This document shows, one piece after another, positions 1 to 7,686 of a DNA stretch of 64,000 bases. This stretch comes from CAIZQW01 sp942493055 (GTDB lineage Bacteria; Verrucomicrobiota; Kiritimatiellia; RFP12; UBA1067), in NCBI GenBank assembly GCA_942493055.1, contig OW818680.1, forward strand, positions 3,038,001-3,102,000, given 5' to 3'. Both the position numbers and the translations under genes were made by a program. The first letter of the stretch is position 1, and every line of letters begins with the position of its first letter. Below the pieces are notes generated by a model. It saw only the letters and a list, made by a program, of their open reading frames with translations, was not told the DNA's origin and ran no database searches.

Positions 1-561
1 CTGCTCTCCGCAGCCATGAGCACGCTTTCAAGCCAGTTCCACACCATGGGAACCGCGATCGGACGTGACATCTGCGAGCCCCTCTCCAGAGGCAATGCCG
101 CACGGACCGTCCTGATCACGCGCATGGGCATCATCCTGGGCCTCGTGATCGCCATCGTCCTCGGCAAGCTGGTGCGCGGCAACATCATCGCCCTGGCCAC
201 CGCGATCTTCTTCGGCATCTGCGCGGCAACCTTCCTGCCTGCCTTCCTCTCCGGACTCTTCTGGAAGCGCATGACCAAGCCAGCGGCCCTGGCGTCCATG
301 CTGACAGGATTCGCCTTCAGCGCCTTCTGGTCGGTCTGCATCAACGCCAAGACCGCCACTGGTCTGGGCATCTGCCAGGCGCTCTTCGGTAAGCCGACAC
401 TGCTCTCCCCCGCCTTCAGCGCAACGTGGGCTGTGGTGGATCCGATCCTGATCGCCCTGCCGATCTCTGCGCTGGTCGCTGTGGCCGTAGCATACATGAC
501 CAAGCCGCTCCCGGCGGAGCATGTCGCGTATGTCTTCGGCGGTCCTAAGCCCAAGGCGTAA
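1..561 (+). CDS. Sodium:solute symporter family protein, C-terminal part (5' end outside window)
   Basis: The frame is already open at base 1 and ends at TAA 559-561, leaving 186 residues. The first residues, AAMSTLSSQFHTMGTA, match the conserved helix of the SSS family (PutP has a similar MSTLS-x-Q stretch that supplies sodium ligands). At least four further hydrophobic segments follow, including GIILGLVIAIVLGKLV and LIALPISALVAVAVAYM, and the protein ends in a short polar tail. Family members are inner-membrane proteins that use the sodium gradient to import sugars, amino acids or other small solutes. The substrate cannot be read from this fragment, although the glycan-degrading neighbourhood makes a sugar or sugar acid plausible. 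A strong hairpin terminator follows 21 bp after the stop. Confidence 0.87.
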   Translation: MLSAAMSTLSSQFHTMGTAIGRDICEPLSRGNAARTVLITRMGIILGLVIAIVLGKLVRGNIIALATAIFFGICAATFLPAFLSGLFWKRMTKPAALASMLTGFAFSAFWSVCINAKTATGLGICQALFGKPTLLSPAFSATWAVVDPILIALPISALVAVAVAYMTKPLPAEHVAYVFGGPKPKA

Positions 562-582
562 GACCGACAACCGGCAACGCTA

Positions 583-620
583 AAAGGCCCCTTGACGCGC
601 TTGCATCAAGGGGCCTTTCT
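583..620. terminator. Bidirectional rho-independent-type terminator between convergent genes
   Basis: A perfect 13-bp inverted repeat, AAAGGCCCCTTGA (583-595) against TCAAGGGGCCTTT (606-618), has a 10-nt loop. An A-rich 5' flank and T-rich 3' end let it act on both strands. It lies between the symporter stop (561) and the hsp20 stop (639), so one hairpin probably serves both convergent genes. Confidence 0.85.
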
Positions 621-638
621 CATGAGATCAACCCGTCT

Positions 639-1157
639 TTAGTCGGTCGCGATTTCAATGCGTTTGCGTTCTGTTTTAGCCTGCTCCGTCTTGGGCAGGG
701 TCAGGGTCAAGACCCCCTTCTTGAACTGCGCTTTCGCTTTGTCGCGATCGACGCCATCCGGTAGCGCGAAGGCCCTGCTGAACTGTCCATAGCTGACCTC
801 CGTGAGGTGATAGTTTCTCTTCTTTTCCTCCTGTTCTCTACGCTTCTCGCCTCGGATGGTCACCCTGTCGCGCTCAACATTGACCTCAATATCCTTTTCG
901 TCAAGGCCCGGTAATTCAGCCTTGACCCTAAACTCCTCGTCTGTTTCAGAGACTTCGAAATTTGGAGACTCGAACCAAGGGTTATCGGCCGTTTTCATAA
1001 CATGAAAGGGCCTCTCTCCCAATAACCCTCCAAAATCAGCAAAGAAGTCTTCAAACATATTGTTCATTCTTCGCTGCAATGTTGCGATCTGATCCTCTTG
1101 ATCATTCGCACGTGCTACGCTTGTCTCTTTCTTTCTCCACGGAATAAGGTCTTTCAT
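639..1157 (-). CDS. Hsp20 / alpha-crystallin small heat-shock protein
   Basis: A 172-residue protein with a typical alpha-crystallin domain at about residues 50-160. FEVSETDEEFRVKAELPGL opens the domain, VTIRGEKRREQEEKKRNYH follows, and GVLTLTLPKTEQ near the end is the family GVLTLTLPK signature. The N-terminus is short and rich in polar residues and Phe/Met (MNNMFEDFFADFGG). Small heat-shock proteins are cytoplasmic ATP-independent holdases that keep unfolding proteins soluble for DnaK/ClpB. The start at 1157 is supported by AGGAGCG about 5 bases upstream. The gene is monocistronic, convergent with the symporter, and shares its terminator. I see no CIRCE-like inverted repeat in the 5' flank. 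Confidence 0.95.
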   Translation of the reverse strand: MKDLIPWRKKETSVARANDQEDQIATLQRRMNNMFEDFFADFGGLLGERPFHVMKTADNPWFESPNFEVSETDEEFRVKAELPGLDEKDIEVNVERDRVTIRGEKRREQEEKKRNYHLTEVSYGQFSRAFALPDGVDRDKAKAQFKKGVLTLTLPKTEQAKTERKRIEIATD

Positions 1158-1416
1158 GTTACGCTCCTTTCCACATTATGGCCTTTCGCCTTTGGTTGTT
1201 AGATTGATTCATTAACCACCTTTTATTTAAGCATCAAGAATGCCAAAAACCGCCTTAAAAAGTAAGGGGTTGAAAATCAAGAACTTACTGTTTTGAGCCC
1301 TGAAATGCCTGCCTGGAATGCGTGTCACGAATTCACAGATGTGCTTTCACAGATGAGTCGTTTTGACTCGCAGGAGAGGTCGGCGTGTTGCTGGCCACGC
1401 AGGAATAAACGAAGAG
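1158..1416. other. Intergenic region without a recognisable gene
   Basis: This is the hsp20 upstream region and should carry its promoter. I see AT-rich sequence up to about 1290 but no convincing -35/-10 pair. The words ggaataaacga and gaggtaacttttagc at about 1401-1427 recur in related form near 10980 and 43150 and lead into the repeat that starts at 1417. No ORF with family resemblance was found. Confidence 0.5.
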
Positions 1417-1560
1417 GTAACTTTTAGCTAAGGATTGCGCGGATTGAGAAATTTTACCGCAAAGAACGCATAGAACTCAGAGAAAAGAGATTCTCACCTG
1501 ATCATAAAAACAAAGCGTTTAGAAGTTGGTCTCTGCGATCTTTGTGTTCTTTGTGGTTAA
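1417..1560. repeat. Dispersed repeat R2, copy 1
   Basis: About 144 bp, running from gtaacttttagct to ctttgtggttaa. It matches the reverse complement of 3036-3177 and of 43005-43157. The outer parts pair with each other (accgcaaagaacgcatag against ttgtgttctttgtggt), so the element is an imperfect palindrome. It carries no ORF. With copy 2 it flanks the sulfatase gene in inverted orientation. Confidence 0.8.
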
Positions 1561-1596
1561 AAAAACAAGTTTCCAGTTTCAAGTTTCTCTTCAAGC

Positions 1597-3000
1597 CTAC
1601 TGATCAAACGTGCGCTGGGTCAGGAACTTCTGGTGCAGGCTCTTGACGGTGTCGGGATGGTCACCGGCGACATCGCGCTTTTCCTGCTCGTCCTTGACCA
1701 GGTTGTAGAGTGCCCACGTTGAGAGCTCTGGTTTTTTGCCGTTGTACACCACTTTCCAGTCACCGTCACGCAGCGCCCACTTGCTGCCTCCTCCGCTGCC
1801 CCAGACCCAGTAAAAGTCGCGCACAGGGAGCGTCCCGGTCCCGAAGAGCAGGGGCGACAGGTCTCTGCCGTCCAGGCGCGGCAGCTTCTCCTTTGGATAC
1901 TCCGCCAGCTTTGCAACGGTCGGAAGCCAATCGACAATGTGAACCGGCGTCTGAATCGTCTGCGGCTTGATCGTGCCCGGCCAGTTGGCCAATCCGGGAA
2001 CGCGGATGCCGCCCTCGAAGGTGTCGCACTTGCTGCCCCGGAAGGGGATGGGCTGGTTGAAGTCCGTCAGCTTCAGGTCGCTCGGATAGGCATTGCCGGG
2101 CCAGTTCACCTGCGGACCATTGTCGGACGAAAAGAGGATCAGCGTCTTCTCGCGCTGCCCGGATTCGTCCAACGTCTTGATGACCCGGCCGATGGCGTCA
2201 TCGAGATGGTGAACCACGGCCAGCAGGAGGCGCTTCTCCGGATCCGTCTCCTTCTGGATCTTTCCCTCCGGGTCGTTGAACCACGTGATCCTGTCCTCGT
2301 TCATCCACCGGCCGGGTTTATCCGGGTCCAGTTTCGTGGGCTGATCGACAAAGGTCCCGCGCTCATCCAGGGGCGTATGCGGGGCCGTGAAGGCGAGATA
2401 GAGGAAGAAGGGCTTGGTCTTCTTCTCCTGGATCACGCGGCTCGCCTCCTCCGCGATCAAGTCCGTGACATGCCGTCCGTTTTCAGAGCCGGGGATGAAC
2501 GTCAGGTTGCGGTGCCAGGTCTCCTTATTCGCGCGGTAGTGATGATCGTATGCGCCGCAGGCACCATCGAGCATGCCATAGCTGAAATCAAAGCCGTGAT
2601 GGTTGGGGCCATTCTCCGGGGTGGTGCCCATGTGCCATTTGCCGCACTGATAGGTGACATACCCGGCCGCTCTTAAAACAGAAGCGACAGTCTCCGTGCC
2701 CACAGGGAAGACCTTCTTGTTCGTGGCTTGGAGGCCCTCAGGTCCGAAGCGCCCGGGATAACGCCCCGTGAAGAGCGCGATGCGCGTCGGCGTGCATTGC
2801 GGCATCACATAGTGCTGCGTGAAGACCGCACCCGACTTTGAAAGCTTGTCGAGGTTGGGCGTATAGGCCTTGGGATTGTTATACCCGATATCCGCCCACC
2901 CCTGATCATCCGTGATGATATACAGAATGTTCGGCTTCTCCGCCGCGTCTGCACCCCACATCAAACACAACATCATCGCGAGTCCTGTTATTCTTTTCAT
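1597..3000 (-). CDS. Exported sulfatase (formylglycine-dependent, type I)
   Basis: The first ATG with a good ribosome site is at 3000 (GGAAGGA about 10 bases upstream). It begins a signal peptide, MKRITGLAMMLCLMWGADA, and gives 467 residues. The open frame continues upstream to 3069 but that part is repeat-derived. Metal-site residues appear in NILYIITDDQGWADIG. The nucleophile motif CTPTR (Cys69) followed by ALFTGRYPGR is the C-x-P-x-R maturation signal; formylglycine-generating enzyme would convert Cys69. GKWHMG and SSDNGPQ are further active-site motifs. Such enzymes remove sulfate esters from glycans in the periplasm or outside the cell. The substrate is unknown. Repeat R2 lies on both sides, inverted. 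A sialate-esterase-like gene lies upstream on the same strand, so sulfate and acetyl groups may be removed together. Confidence 0.95.
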   Translation of the reverse strand: MKRITGLAMMLCLMWGADAAEKPNILYIITDDQGWADIGYNNPKAYTPNLDKLSKSGAVFTQHYVMPQCTPTRIALFTGRYPGRFGPEGLQATNKKVFPVGTETVASVLRAAGYVTYQCGKWHMGTTPENGPNHHGFDFSYGMLDGACGAYDHHYRANKETWHRNLTFIPGSENGRHVTDLIAEEASRVIQEKKTKPFFLYLAFTAPHTPLDERGTFVDQPTKLDPDKPGRWMNEDRITWFNDPEGKIQKETDPEKRLLLAVVHHLDDAIGRVIKTLDESGQREKTLILFSSDNGPQVNWPGNAYPSDLKLTDFNQPIPFRGSKCDTFEGGIRVPGLANWPGTIKPQTIQTPVHIVDWLPTVAKLAEYPKEKLPRLDGRDLSPLLFGTGTLPVRDFYWVWGSGGGSKWALRDGDWKVVYNGKKPELSTWALYNLVKDEQEKRDVAGDHPDTVKSLHQKFLTQRTFDQ

Positions 3001-3035
3001 GTCTGTTGTTTTCCTTCCCTGTAACTTGATTTTTT

Positions 3036-3177
3036 TAACCACAAAGAGCACAAAGATCTCAAAGATCAACTTCTAAATGCTTTGTTTTGTGATCAAGGCT
3101 GACTCTTCTTTCTCTGTGTTCTTTGCGTTCTTTGCGGTAAAAATTCTCAATCCGCGCAATCCGTAGCTAAAAGTTAC
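3036..3177. repeat. Dispersed repeat R2, copy 2 (provides the stop codon of the next gene)
   Basis: Same element as 1417-1560 but inverted, and close to 43005-43157. It fills the gap between the sulfatase 5' end and the sialate-esterase-like gene. Its right end, written on the minus strand as GTAACTTTTAGC, contains the TAA stop (3174-3176) of that gene, so element and gene overlap by about four bases. Confidence 0.8.
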
Positions 3178-3911
3178 CGCTTGAGCGAAGACCAGACCTC
3201 GAAATAGCGTGCGCCCAGAATATTGAGCGAGGCGGTATCGAAATGGAGATTGTCGCCTTTGTCCTTCAGCCCCGCTGCGGAGGCGATTCCGCACAACGGG
3301 ATTCCTTTAATCGCCTCTGGCAGAATCGTGTTGAAGGCGCCATGTTTCGGCAGCAGCTCGCCCACCACAACCGGGGCCTTCTCCGCATCCAGCTCCTTGC
3401 GAAGGTCTGACATGAGCGCCTTGAGCGCCTTGCCGTAAACAGCTGCGCTGTCTTTGGAGTTGGCTTCGCCCTGATGCCAGAGGATGCCTTCGATCTTGCC
3501 GTTCTTCATCGCGAGCTTCGCGCGTTTGACAGCCTGCTTGTAGAGGTCGCTATCCGGCCCCCACTTGCCGATGGATGTCCCCCCGACCGCGCACGGGATC
3601 AGCCCCACGGTCTTGCCCGGATGCGCCTTCTCATAACAGCGCGCGAACTCCTCGCACAGTCCTGAGCCTGCAACCGTCTTGTCAAAATGGACCGGCGCTT
3701 TTGCAATGACCCACGCATTGGATTTATTGAGCATCCAGACATTCTTTCCCACAGGAGTTCCCGGCTCCTTGATCGCCCCGCGGCCAGCCATGTTCGACTG
3801 CCCGATCAAGAGGAACAGCGCCATCTCTTTGCCTTGCGCCAAAACGGTACCGCAAGACACGGCGACACCCATTGTTACGACCATCGCCATGACGTTTCTA
3901 ATCTTTAGCAT
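3174..3911 (-). CDS. Exported sialate O-acetylesterase-like SGNH esterase (SASA domain)
   Basis: 245 residues beginning with a signal peptide (MLKIRNVMAMVVTMGVAVSCG...LAQ). The catalytic Ser block is LFLLIGQSNMAGRG, VGLIPCAVGGTSIGKW is the Gly block, and GILWHQGEANS is the conserved WHQGE motif of the SASA/CE6 group. DNLHFDTASLNILG near the end supplies the probable catalytic Asp-His pair (D-x-x-H). Family members deacetylate sialic acids or acetylated xylan and related glycans; the substrate here is not determined. The start at 3911 lies close to an 8-bp tandem repeat that occupies the upstream region. The stop codon lies in repeat R2. Confidence 0.9.
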   Translation of the reverse strand: MLKIRNVMAMVVTMGVAVSCGTVLAQGKEMALFLLIGQSNMAGRGAIKEPGTPVGKNVWMLNKSNAWVIAKAPVHFDKTVAGSGLCEEFARCYEKAHPGKTVGLIPCAVGGTSIGKWGPDSDLYKQAVKRAKLAMKNGKIEGILWHQGEANSKDSAAVYGKALKALMSDLRKELDAEKAPVVVGELLPKHGAFNTILPEAIKGIPLCGIASAAGLKDKGDNLHFDTASLNILGARYFEVWSSLKR

Positions 3912-3930
3912 TTTAATACTCCCTGGTTTA

Positions 3931-4003
3931 GAACTTTAGAACTTTAGAACTTTAGAACTTTAGAACTTTAGAACTTTAGAACTTTAGAACTTTAGAACTT
4001 TTT
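3931..4003. repeat. 8-bp tandem repeat upstream of the sialate-esterase-like gene
   Basis: Eight perfect head-to-tail copies of GAACTTTA (3931-3994), then GAACTTTTTTA. It begins about 20 bp upstream of the start at 3911, where the promoter or leader of the minus-strand gene should be. Copy-number change would move upstream signals by 8 bp steps. The same word recurs inside the inverted repeat at 33009-33172. Confidence 0.9.
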
Positions 4004-4526
4004 TACCTTACTTTTATTTCGCCCGAGACGCAAGGGAAAAAGGCAGAACAAACACATCTTAATTTTACCGCAAAAAAAGCTAAGAATCGCCCTTTTTCAC
4101 TGTGCTTCGTGGAAAAACATGTGCGCATCTGCGATTCCTGGTCGACAGGGGGACGGTCGACAGGGGGACAGACAAGAATGCCCCTCCTCTTTCATGCGGG
4201 CGGGACGCCCACGCTCCCTTCTATTGCTGCCCTCAAAGGAGCGCGGGCATCTTGCCCGCCGGAGCCGGGACGGCTCCGCCACCTTATTGCCCTGGGAGCG
4301 CCGACGTCCGCGTCGGCAAGAAAGGTGGGGCGACAGGGGGACAGACAATCCTTTGCTCTGGTTTGGAGTTCCGCCTTTAGGCGGTCTTAACCATAATTTG
4401 AATTGCCGGACAAACGCCATTGACGCACTTCCAGAGAAGGTATACTATTTCACCTTCGCTTTTGATGGCTCCATTGAACAGGACCTGTATGCCTGCTGGA
4501 CATAAATAAACGGATAGGACGCTGAG
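4004..4526. other. Gene-free region made of short repeats
   Basis: About 520 bp without a supportable gene. It contains gacagggggacagac-type words at about 4143-4175 and again near 4330-4350. GC-rich inverted words (gcgggcgggacgcccac; gcgggcatcttgcccgc; ggagccgggacggctcc; gccgacgtccgcgtcggc) form several short hairpins, and gttccgcctttaggcgg lies near 4368-4384. ttcactgtgcttcgtggaaa near 4095 resembles ttcgtgtgtttcgtgggga at about 7601. The right end must hold the promoter of the 4527 gene, but no clear -35/-10 pair is visible. ORFs here are low-complexity and were not accepted. Confidence 0.55.
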
Positions 4527-5279
4527 ATGAATGTAAAAGAAATGGCTGGCTTGTTTCTCCTGATGCTGGCGACCCTCGCCGGTGCTCAACCCACAGATAT
4601 TCAGATCAAGGCAAACATTCCAGCCGACAACCCCTGCCCGGGAAATCTTGTTGTGCAGGTGAATCTTTTCGGAAAAGATCTCCGTGAAATCAAAGGGTTG
4701 CGTTGCATCGTGGACAAGGCTGTTGATAATACAGGCAAGAACTTGATCCCGAAAGACTCCGATTACGCCAAGACCAATCAGTCGTGGACGTCCGTTTTTT
4801 ATGACCCCGAGACTCCGACCGGTATGCAACTCATTCTGGATCTTCCTGCTCAACAAGCTTCCTCAATCAAGGAGCTCACAGGCCGGCTGGAAATCCTCAC
4901 GCCCGTACATGATCCCATGTGCGTGTTGAACTTCACCCGTATTGCGGCACAGCTGAATGTCGAACTGGCAGACCCCAACTTAATCGCTGCGCAAATCAAG
5001 ATGGTTGTCTCCACAAAGAAAACCAGCGGCAAGTCCAGCGTGGTTGTGCGTGTCACTGACCCTTTAGCCAAACTCTTCTATTTCGAGATTGCGGATGCCA
5101 GCAATAAAGAATGGGATGCCGTGGCCAACACAACGACGAGCGGAAACACAACCACATACACTTACCCCGGCTCGCTTCCTGAAAACGCGAGCCTTCGCGT
5201 CTGCGTGCCGACACCGAAATCCATCATGACAGTGCCCCTGGCCTTGAAGGACATTGCCTTACCACAGAAAAGGAAATAA
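4527..5279 (+). CDS. Exported protein of unknown function
   Basis: 250 residues with a signal peptide (MNVKEMAGLFLLMLATLAGAQ). I recognise no family. The body alternates short hydrophobic beta-like stretches (NLVVQVNLFG; GMQLILDLPAQ; SSVVVRVTD; KLFYFEIADA) and looks like one or two beta-sandwich domains. It contains three isolated Cys (about residues 37, 61 and 131) and no catalytic motif I can name. It opens a tight run: the SGNH hydrolase at 5283 starts 3 bp after its stop, and the EEP-family and asparaginase genes follow within 25 bp. A periplasmic accessory or binding role for that group is only a guess. Confidence 0.75.
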   Translation: MNVKEMAGLFLLMLATLAGAQPTDIQIKANIPADNPCPGNLVVQVNLFGKDLREIKGLRCIVDKAVDNTGKNLIPKDSDYAKTNQSWTSVFYDPETPTGMQLILDLPAQQASSIKELTGRLEILTPVHDPMCVLNFTRIAAQLNVELADPNLIAAQIKMVVSTKKTSGKSSVVVRVTDPLAKLFYFEIADASNKEWDAVANTTTSGNTTTYTYPGSLPENASLRVCVPTPKSIMTVPLALKDIALPQKRK

Positions 5280-5282
5280 AAT

Positions 5283-6017
5283 ATGAAAAACATCAGTCAA
5301 TGCATGGCCGTAGTAGCAACAGCTACACTCACGCTCTTCTCCTCAATCAACAGTCAAGCCGCTGAGACGAGCAAGCTGCTCTCCAGTCTGAAGGCAGGCA
5401 AGAAGCAGACCGTGGTGACATACGGGACGAGCCTGACCGCAGGCGGCGCCTGGGTGGGACAACTCTCGGCGGAGTTGAAACGCCACTATTCTGCATTGCC
5501 GCTTGTGATCAACAGCGGAAGGGGAGCCATGTGGTCAAAGTGGGGCGTAGACAACCTCGACACCCGCGTGATCTCCAAAAATCCGGACACGCTCTTCATC
5601 GAATTCACCATTAATGACGCCTTCCTGAAATACGATACTTCGGTGCCTCAAGCGCGCTCGAATCTCCTCAACATGGTTGATCGCGTTCTTGCGGCAAATA
5701 AGGCATGCGAGATCATCCTCATGGTCATGAATCCGCCCATCGGCGTACACTTGACCTCGCGTCCCAATATTGAAGCCTACAACCAGATGGTCCGCGATGT
5801 GGCAGCCGAGCGCCGCTTGATGCTCATCGACCATTATCCGGACTGGCAGAAGATTCTGAAAGCCGACCCGAAACAATTCACCGCGCTTGTCCCGGATGGC
5901 ATCCATCCCAATGCCGAGGGCTGCAAGCAGATCATCCTGCCCAACATCCTGCGCGCGTTAGGTTTGAAGTCAGAGCCTGCACCGGCACCCGTTGCGCCAG
6001 CAGCAGGCGCAAAGTAA
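5283..6017 (+). CDS. Exported SGNH/GDSL-family hydrolase
   Basis: 244 residues with a signal peptide ending near NSQAAE. Block I is TYGTSLTAGGAWVG (Ser in the GDSL-like position), block II has NSGRGAMWSKWG, block III is FIEFTINDAF (Asn of the oxyanion hole), and block V is PDGIHPNAEGC with the D-x-x-H pair. This is the full Ser-Gly-Asn-His set, predicting an esterase or lipase-like hydrolase acting in the periplasm, often on acetylated carbohydrates. AAGGA 8 bases upstream lies inside the end of the preceding gene, so the two are transcribed together. The C-terminus is Pro/Ala-rich (EPAPAPVAPAAGAK). Confidence 0.92.
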   Translation: MKNISQCMAVVATATLTLFSSINSQAAETSKLLSSLKAGKKQTVVTYGTSLTAGGAWVGQLSAELKRHYSALPLVINSGRGAMWSKWGVDNLDTRVISKNPDTLFIEFTINDAFLKYDTSVPQARSNLLNMVDRVLAANKACEIILMVMNPPIGVHLTSRPNIEAYNQMVRDVAAERRLMLIDHYPDWQKILKADPKQFTALVPDGIHPNAEGCKQIILPNILRALGLKSEPAPAPVAPAAGAK

Positions 6018-6040
6018 TCATTTAAATCAAGGGGGGGCAT

Positions 6041-6862
6041 ATGCCGAATATCACAAACCGTCTGCTCATCTCAGCACTGATACTCCTGATGACAACGCGC
6101 TCAGGCATCTCTGCGCCGGCGTCCACGAATCAAGCAGGACCGCGCGTGGTTGTCTTGAGTTACAACATTCGACATGGCAATGGCATGGACGGCAAGATCG
6201 ACCTGGCGCGAATTGCGGCAATTATCAAGTCTGTCTCGCCGGACATCGTATCGCTCCAGGAGGTTGACAAGACTACGAAACGGGCCCTAGGCGTTGACCA
6301 GGCCAAAGAGCTTGGCCGCCTCACCGGCATGGAGTCTGTCTATTGCGCCTCGTTGCCGCTTCAAGGCGGCGAATACGGCAATGCGATGCTCACCAAACTG
6401 CCCATCCTCAAAACAACACGCCTCCCCCTGCCAGGCGAACCGCGCTCAGCCCTGTGCGTGACGCTTGAATCAAACGCGAAGACACCGCTGACGTTTATTG
6501 CAACGCATCTCGACTTGTCCGAAAAGCAGCGCCTGGCCTCTGTGCCCCTCATTGAAAATCTCTTCGCCTCTGATTCAAACTCACCAGCGATTCTTGCCGG
6601 CGACTTGAATGCACAACCTGGAAGCACCACGATCTTGGCATTCAGCAAGACCTGGGAAAACGCAACCTCCCGCGAGGGGCTATTCACGTTTCCATCCACA
6701 ACCCCCAACGAGCAGATCGACTTTATCTTTTACCGTCCGGCAACGTGTTGGCGCGTTGTCGAAACAAAGGTGCTGGAGGAGGCTGTAGCTTCTGACCACC
6801 GTCCCATCCTTGCTATACTCGAGTGGCGTCCCATGCCTAACAAACCAGAACCTATTCGTTGA
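6041..6862 (+). CDS. Exported endonuclease/exonuclease/phosphatase (EEP) family hydrolase
   Basis: 273 residues with a signal peptide (LLISALILLMTTRSGISAPA). The EEP motifs are in order: LSYNIRHGNGMDG, SLQEVD (metal-binding Glu), FIATHLDL, ILAGDLNAQPGS (catalytic Asp/Asn), QIDFIFYR and ASDHRPILAILEW (catalytic Asp-His). The fold covers nucleases, sphingomyelinases and inositol phosphatases. Exported bacterial members of this size beside carbohydrate genes are usually metal-dependent phosphodiesterases of unproven substrate. A GGGGGGG ribosome site lies 4-10 bases before the start. It is the third gene of the 4527-7391 run. Confidence 0.92.
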   Translation: MPNITNRLLISALILLMTTRSGISAPASTNQAGPRVVVLSYNIRHGNGMDGKIDLARIAAIIKSVSPDIVSLQEVDKTTKRALGVDQAKELGRLTGMESVYCASLPLQGGEYGNAMLTKLPILKTTRLPLPGEPRSALCVTLESNAKTPLTFIATHLDLSEKQRLASVPLIENLFASDSNSPAILAGDLNAQPGSTTILAFSKTWENATSREGLFTFPSTTPNEQIDFIFYRPATCWRVVETKVLEEAVASDHRPILAILEWRPMPNKPEPIR

Positions 6863-6872
6863 GAGAATAAGA

Positions 6873-7391
6873 ATGAAGATTGTCATATTTGCGACCGGAG
6901 GAACCTTCGACAAGGAGTACAATGAGCTGAACGGGCAATTGTACTTTAAAGAGACGCATATCCCCGAGATGCTGGCCCTGGGCAGGTCCCGCATCTCTGT
7001 GAGGCTTCAGACCTTGATGATGAAAGACAGTCTGGACATGACCACTGCCGACCGTCAAGCCATCGCCTCTGCTTGTACAAAAGCCAAGGAGAAGCGGATC
7101 GTCATCACACACGGCACGGACACCCTGGAACAGACCGCCGGCTATCTGGGACAGAACAGTTCTGGAAAGACCGTGGTGCTGACCGGCGCCATGATCCCTT
7201 ACAAATTCGGCAGTTCCGACGGACTCTTCAACCTGGGCAGCGCATTGGCCTTTGCCCAAGTGCTTCCGCCTGGCATCTACGTCGCGATGAACGGACGCTA
7301 CTTCCTGTGGGATTCCGTCGCCAAGAATAGAGCCATCGGGGTCTTCGAGAGCAAGCCATCCGTGCGGGGCCGTAAACAAACGAAGGGGTAG
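6873..7391 (+). CDS. Single-domain L-asparaginase-type protein
   Basis: 172 residues from the ATG at 6873. It has the amino-terminal asparaginase motifs ATGGTFDKEY (first catalytic Thr in TGGT) and ITHGTDTLEQTAGYL (second catalytic Thr-Asp in HGTD), followed by KTVVLTGAMIPY. Ordinary asparaginases are about 330 residues with a second C-terminal domain. This one stops after the N-terminal domain, like the short asparaginase-domain proteins in many genomes, so hydrolysis of asparagine is possible but not assured. There is no signal peptide. It follows the exported EEP gene by 10 bp although its role appears cytoplasmic. The C-terminus (VRGRKQTKG) is basic and ends just before repeat R5. Confidence 0.85.
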   Translation: MKIVIFATGGTFDKEYNELNGQLYFKETHIPEMLALGRSRISVRLQTLMMKDSLDMTTADRQAIASACTKAKEKRIVITHGTDTLEQTAGYLGQNSSGKTVVLTGAMIPYKFGSSDGLFNLGSALAFAQVLPPGIYVAMNGRYFLWDSVAKNRAIGVFESKPSVRGRKQTKG

Positions 7392-7395
7392 CTTT

Positions 7396-7476
7396 GGAGA
7401 AGTGTCAGTAAGTCTTAGAAGTGTCAGTAAGTGTCAGTAAGTTGGGAATCAGAGACAAGCATACGAATGACGCGAG
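7396..7476. repeat. Dispersed repeat R5, copy 1
   Basis: About 80 bp built on agtgtcagtaagt words, then gttgggaatcagagac. It matches 41584-41663 in inverted orientation with few differences. It starts 5 bp after the asparaginase stop codon. Confidence 0.85.
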
Positions 7477-7497
7477 CCAGACGAATGACAGTTAATA

Positions 7498-7586
7498 AAG
7501 ACGGCTCGCCACAGTCTCGCCCTCCAGCTTGCGGAGCCGTATTGGGCATGGAGGGCGAAGCTGAGCTGAGCCGCAGAGGAAATTGG
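7498..7586. repeat. Dispersed repeat R6, copy 1
   Basis: About 88 bp, from gacggctcgccacagtctcg to gagccgcagaggaaattgg. It matches 46550-46629 inverted, with scattered substitutions. Internal pairings include ACGGCTC/GAGCCGT and CGCCCTCC/GGAGGGCG. It is followed by ttcgtgcttttcgtgtgtttc, a low-complexity word also seen in part near 4095. Confidence 0.75.
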
Positions 7587-7645
7587 CGTTTTTTCGTGCT
7601 TTTCGTGTGTTTCGTGGGGAAAAGCATTGAAGTTATAGGTAAGGA

Positions 7646-7686
7646 AATGCTATCTTACTCCTGTTTCAGAAAGGAGAGTAAGCATT
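7646..7686 (+). promoter_or_regulatory. Operator-like inverted repeat over the antitoxin ribosome site
   Basis: AATGCTATCTTACTCCT (left) and AGGAGAGTAAGCATT (right) form an imperfect palindrome that ends at the antitoxin ATG (7687) and includes its AGGAG ribosome site. AbrB-type antitoxins bind palindromes in their own promoters, so autoregulation here is plausible. Positions may be off by a base. Confidence 0.5.

Noticed and set aside
3931..4003. Possible CRISPR array
   Set aside because: Units are 8 bp, contiguous and without spacers; no cas gene in the window.
7424..7627. Minus-strand ORF with a KHTKSTKK-type peptide
   Set aside because: It is read from low-complexity ttcgtgtgtttcgtg words and repeats R5/R6; such peptides arise from intergenic repeats.
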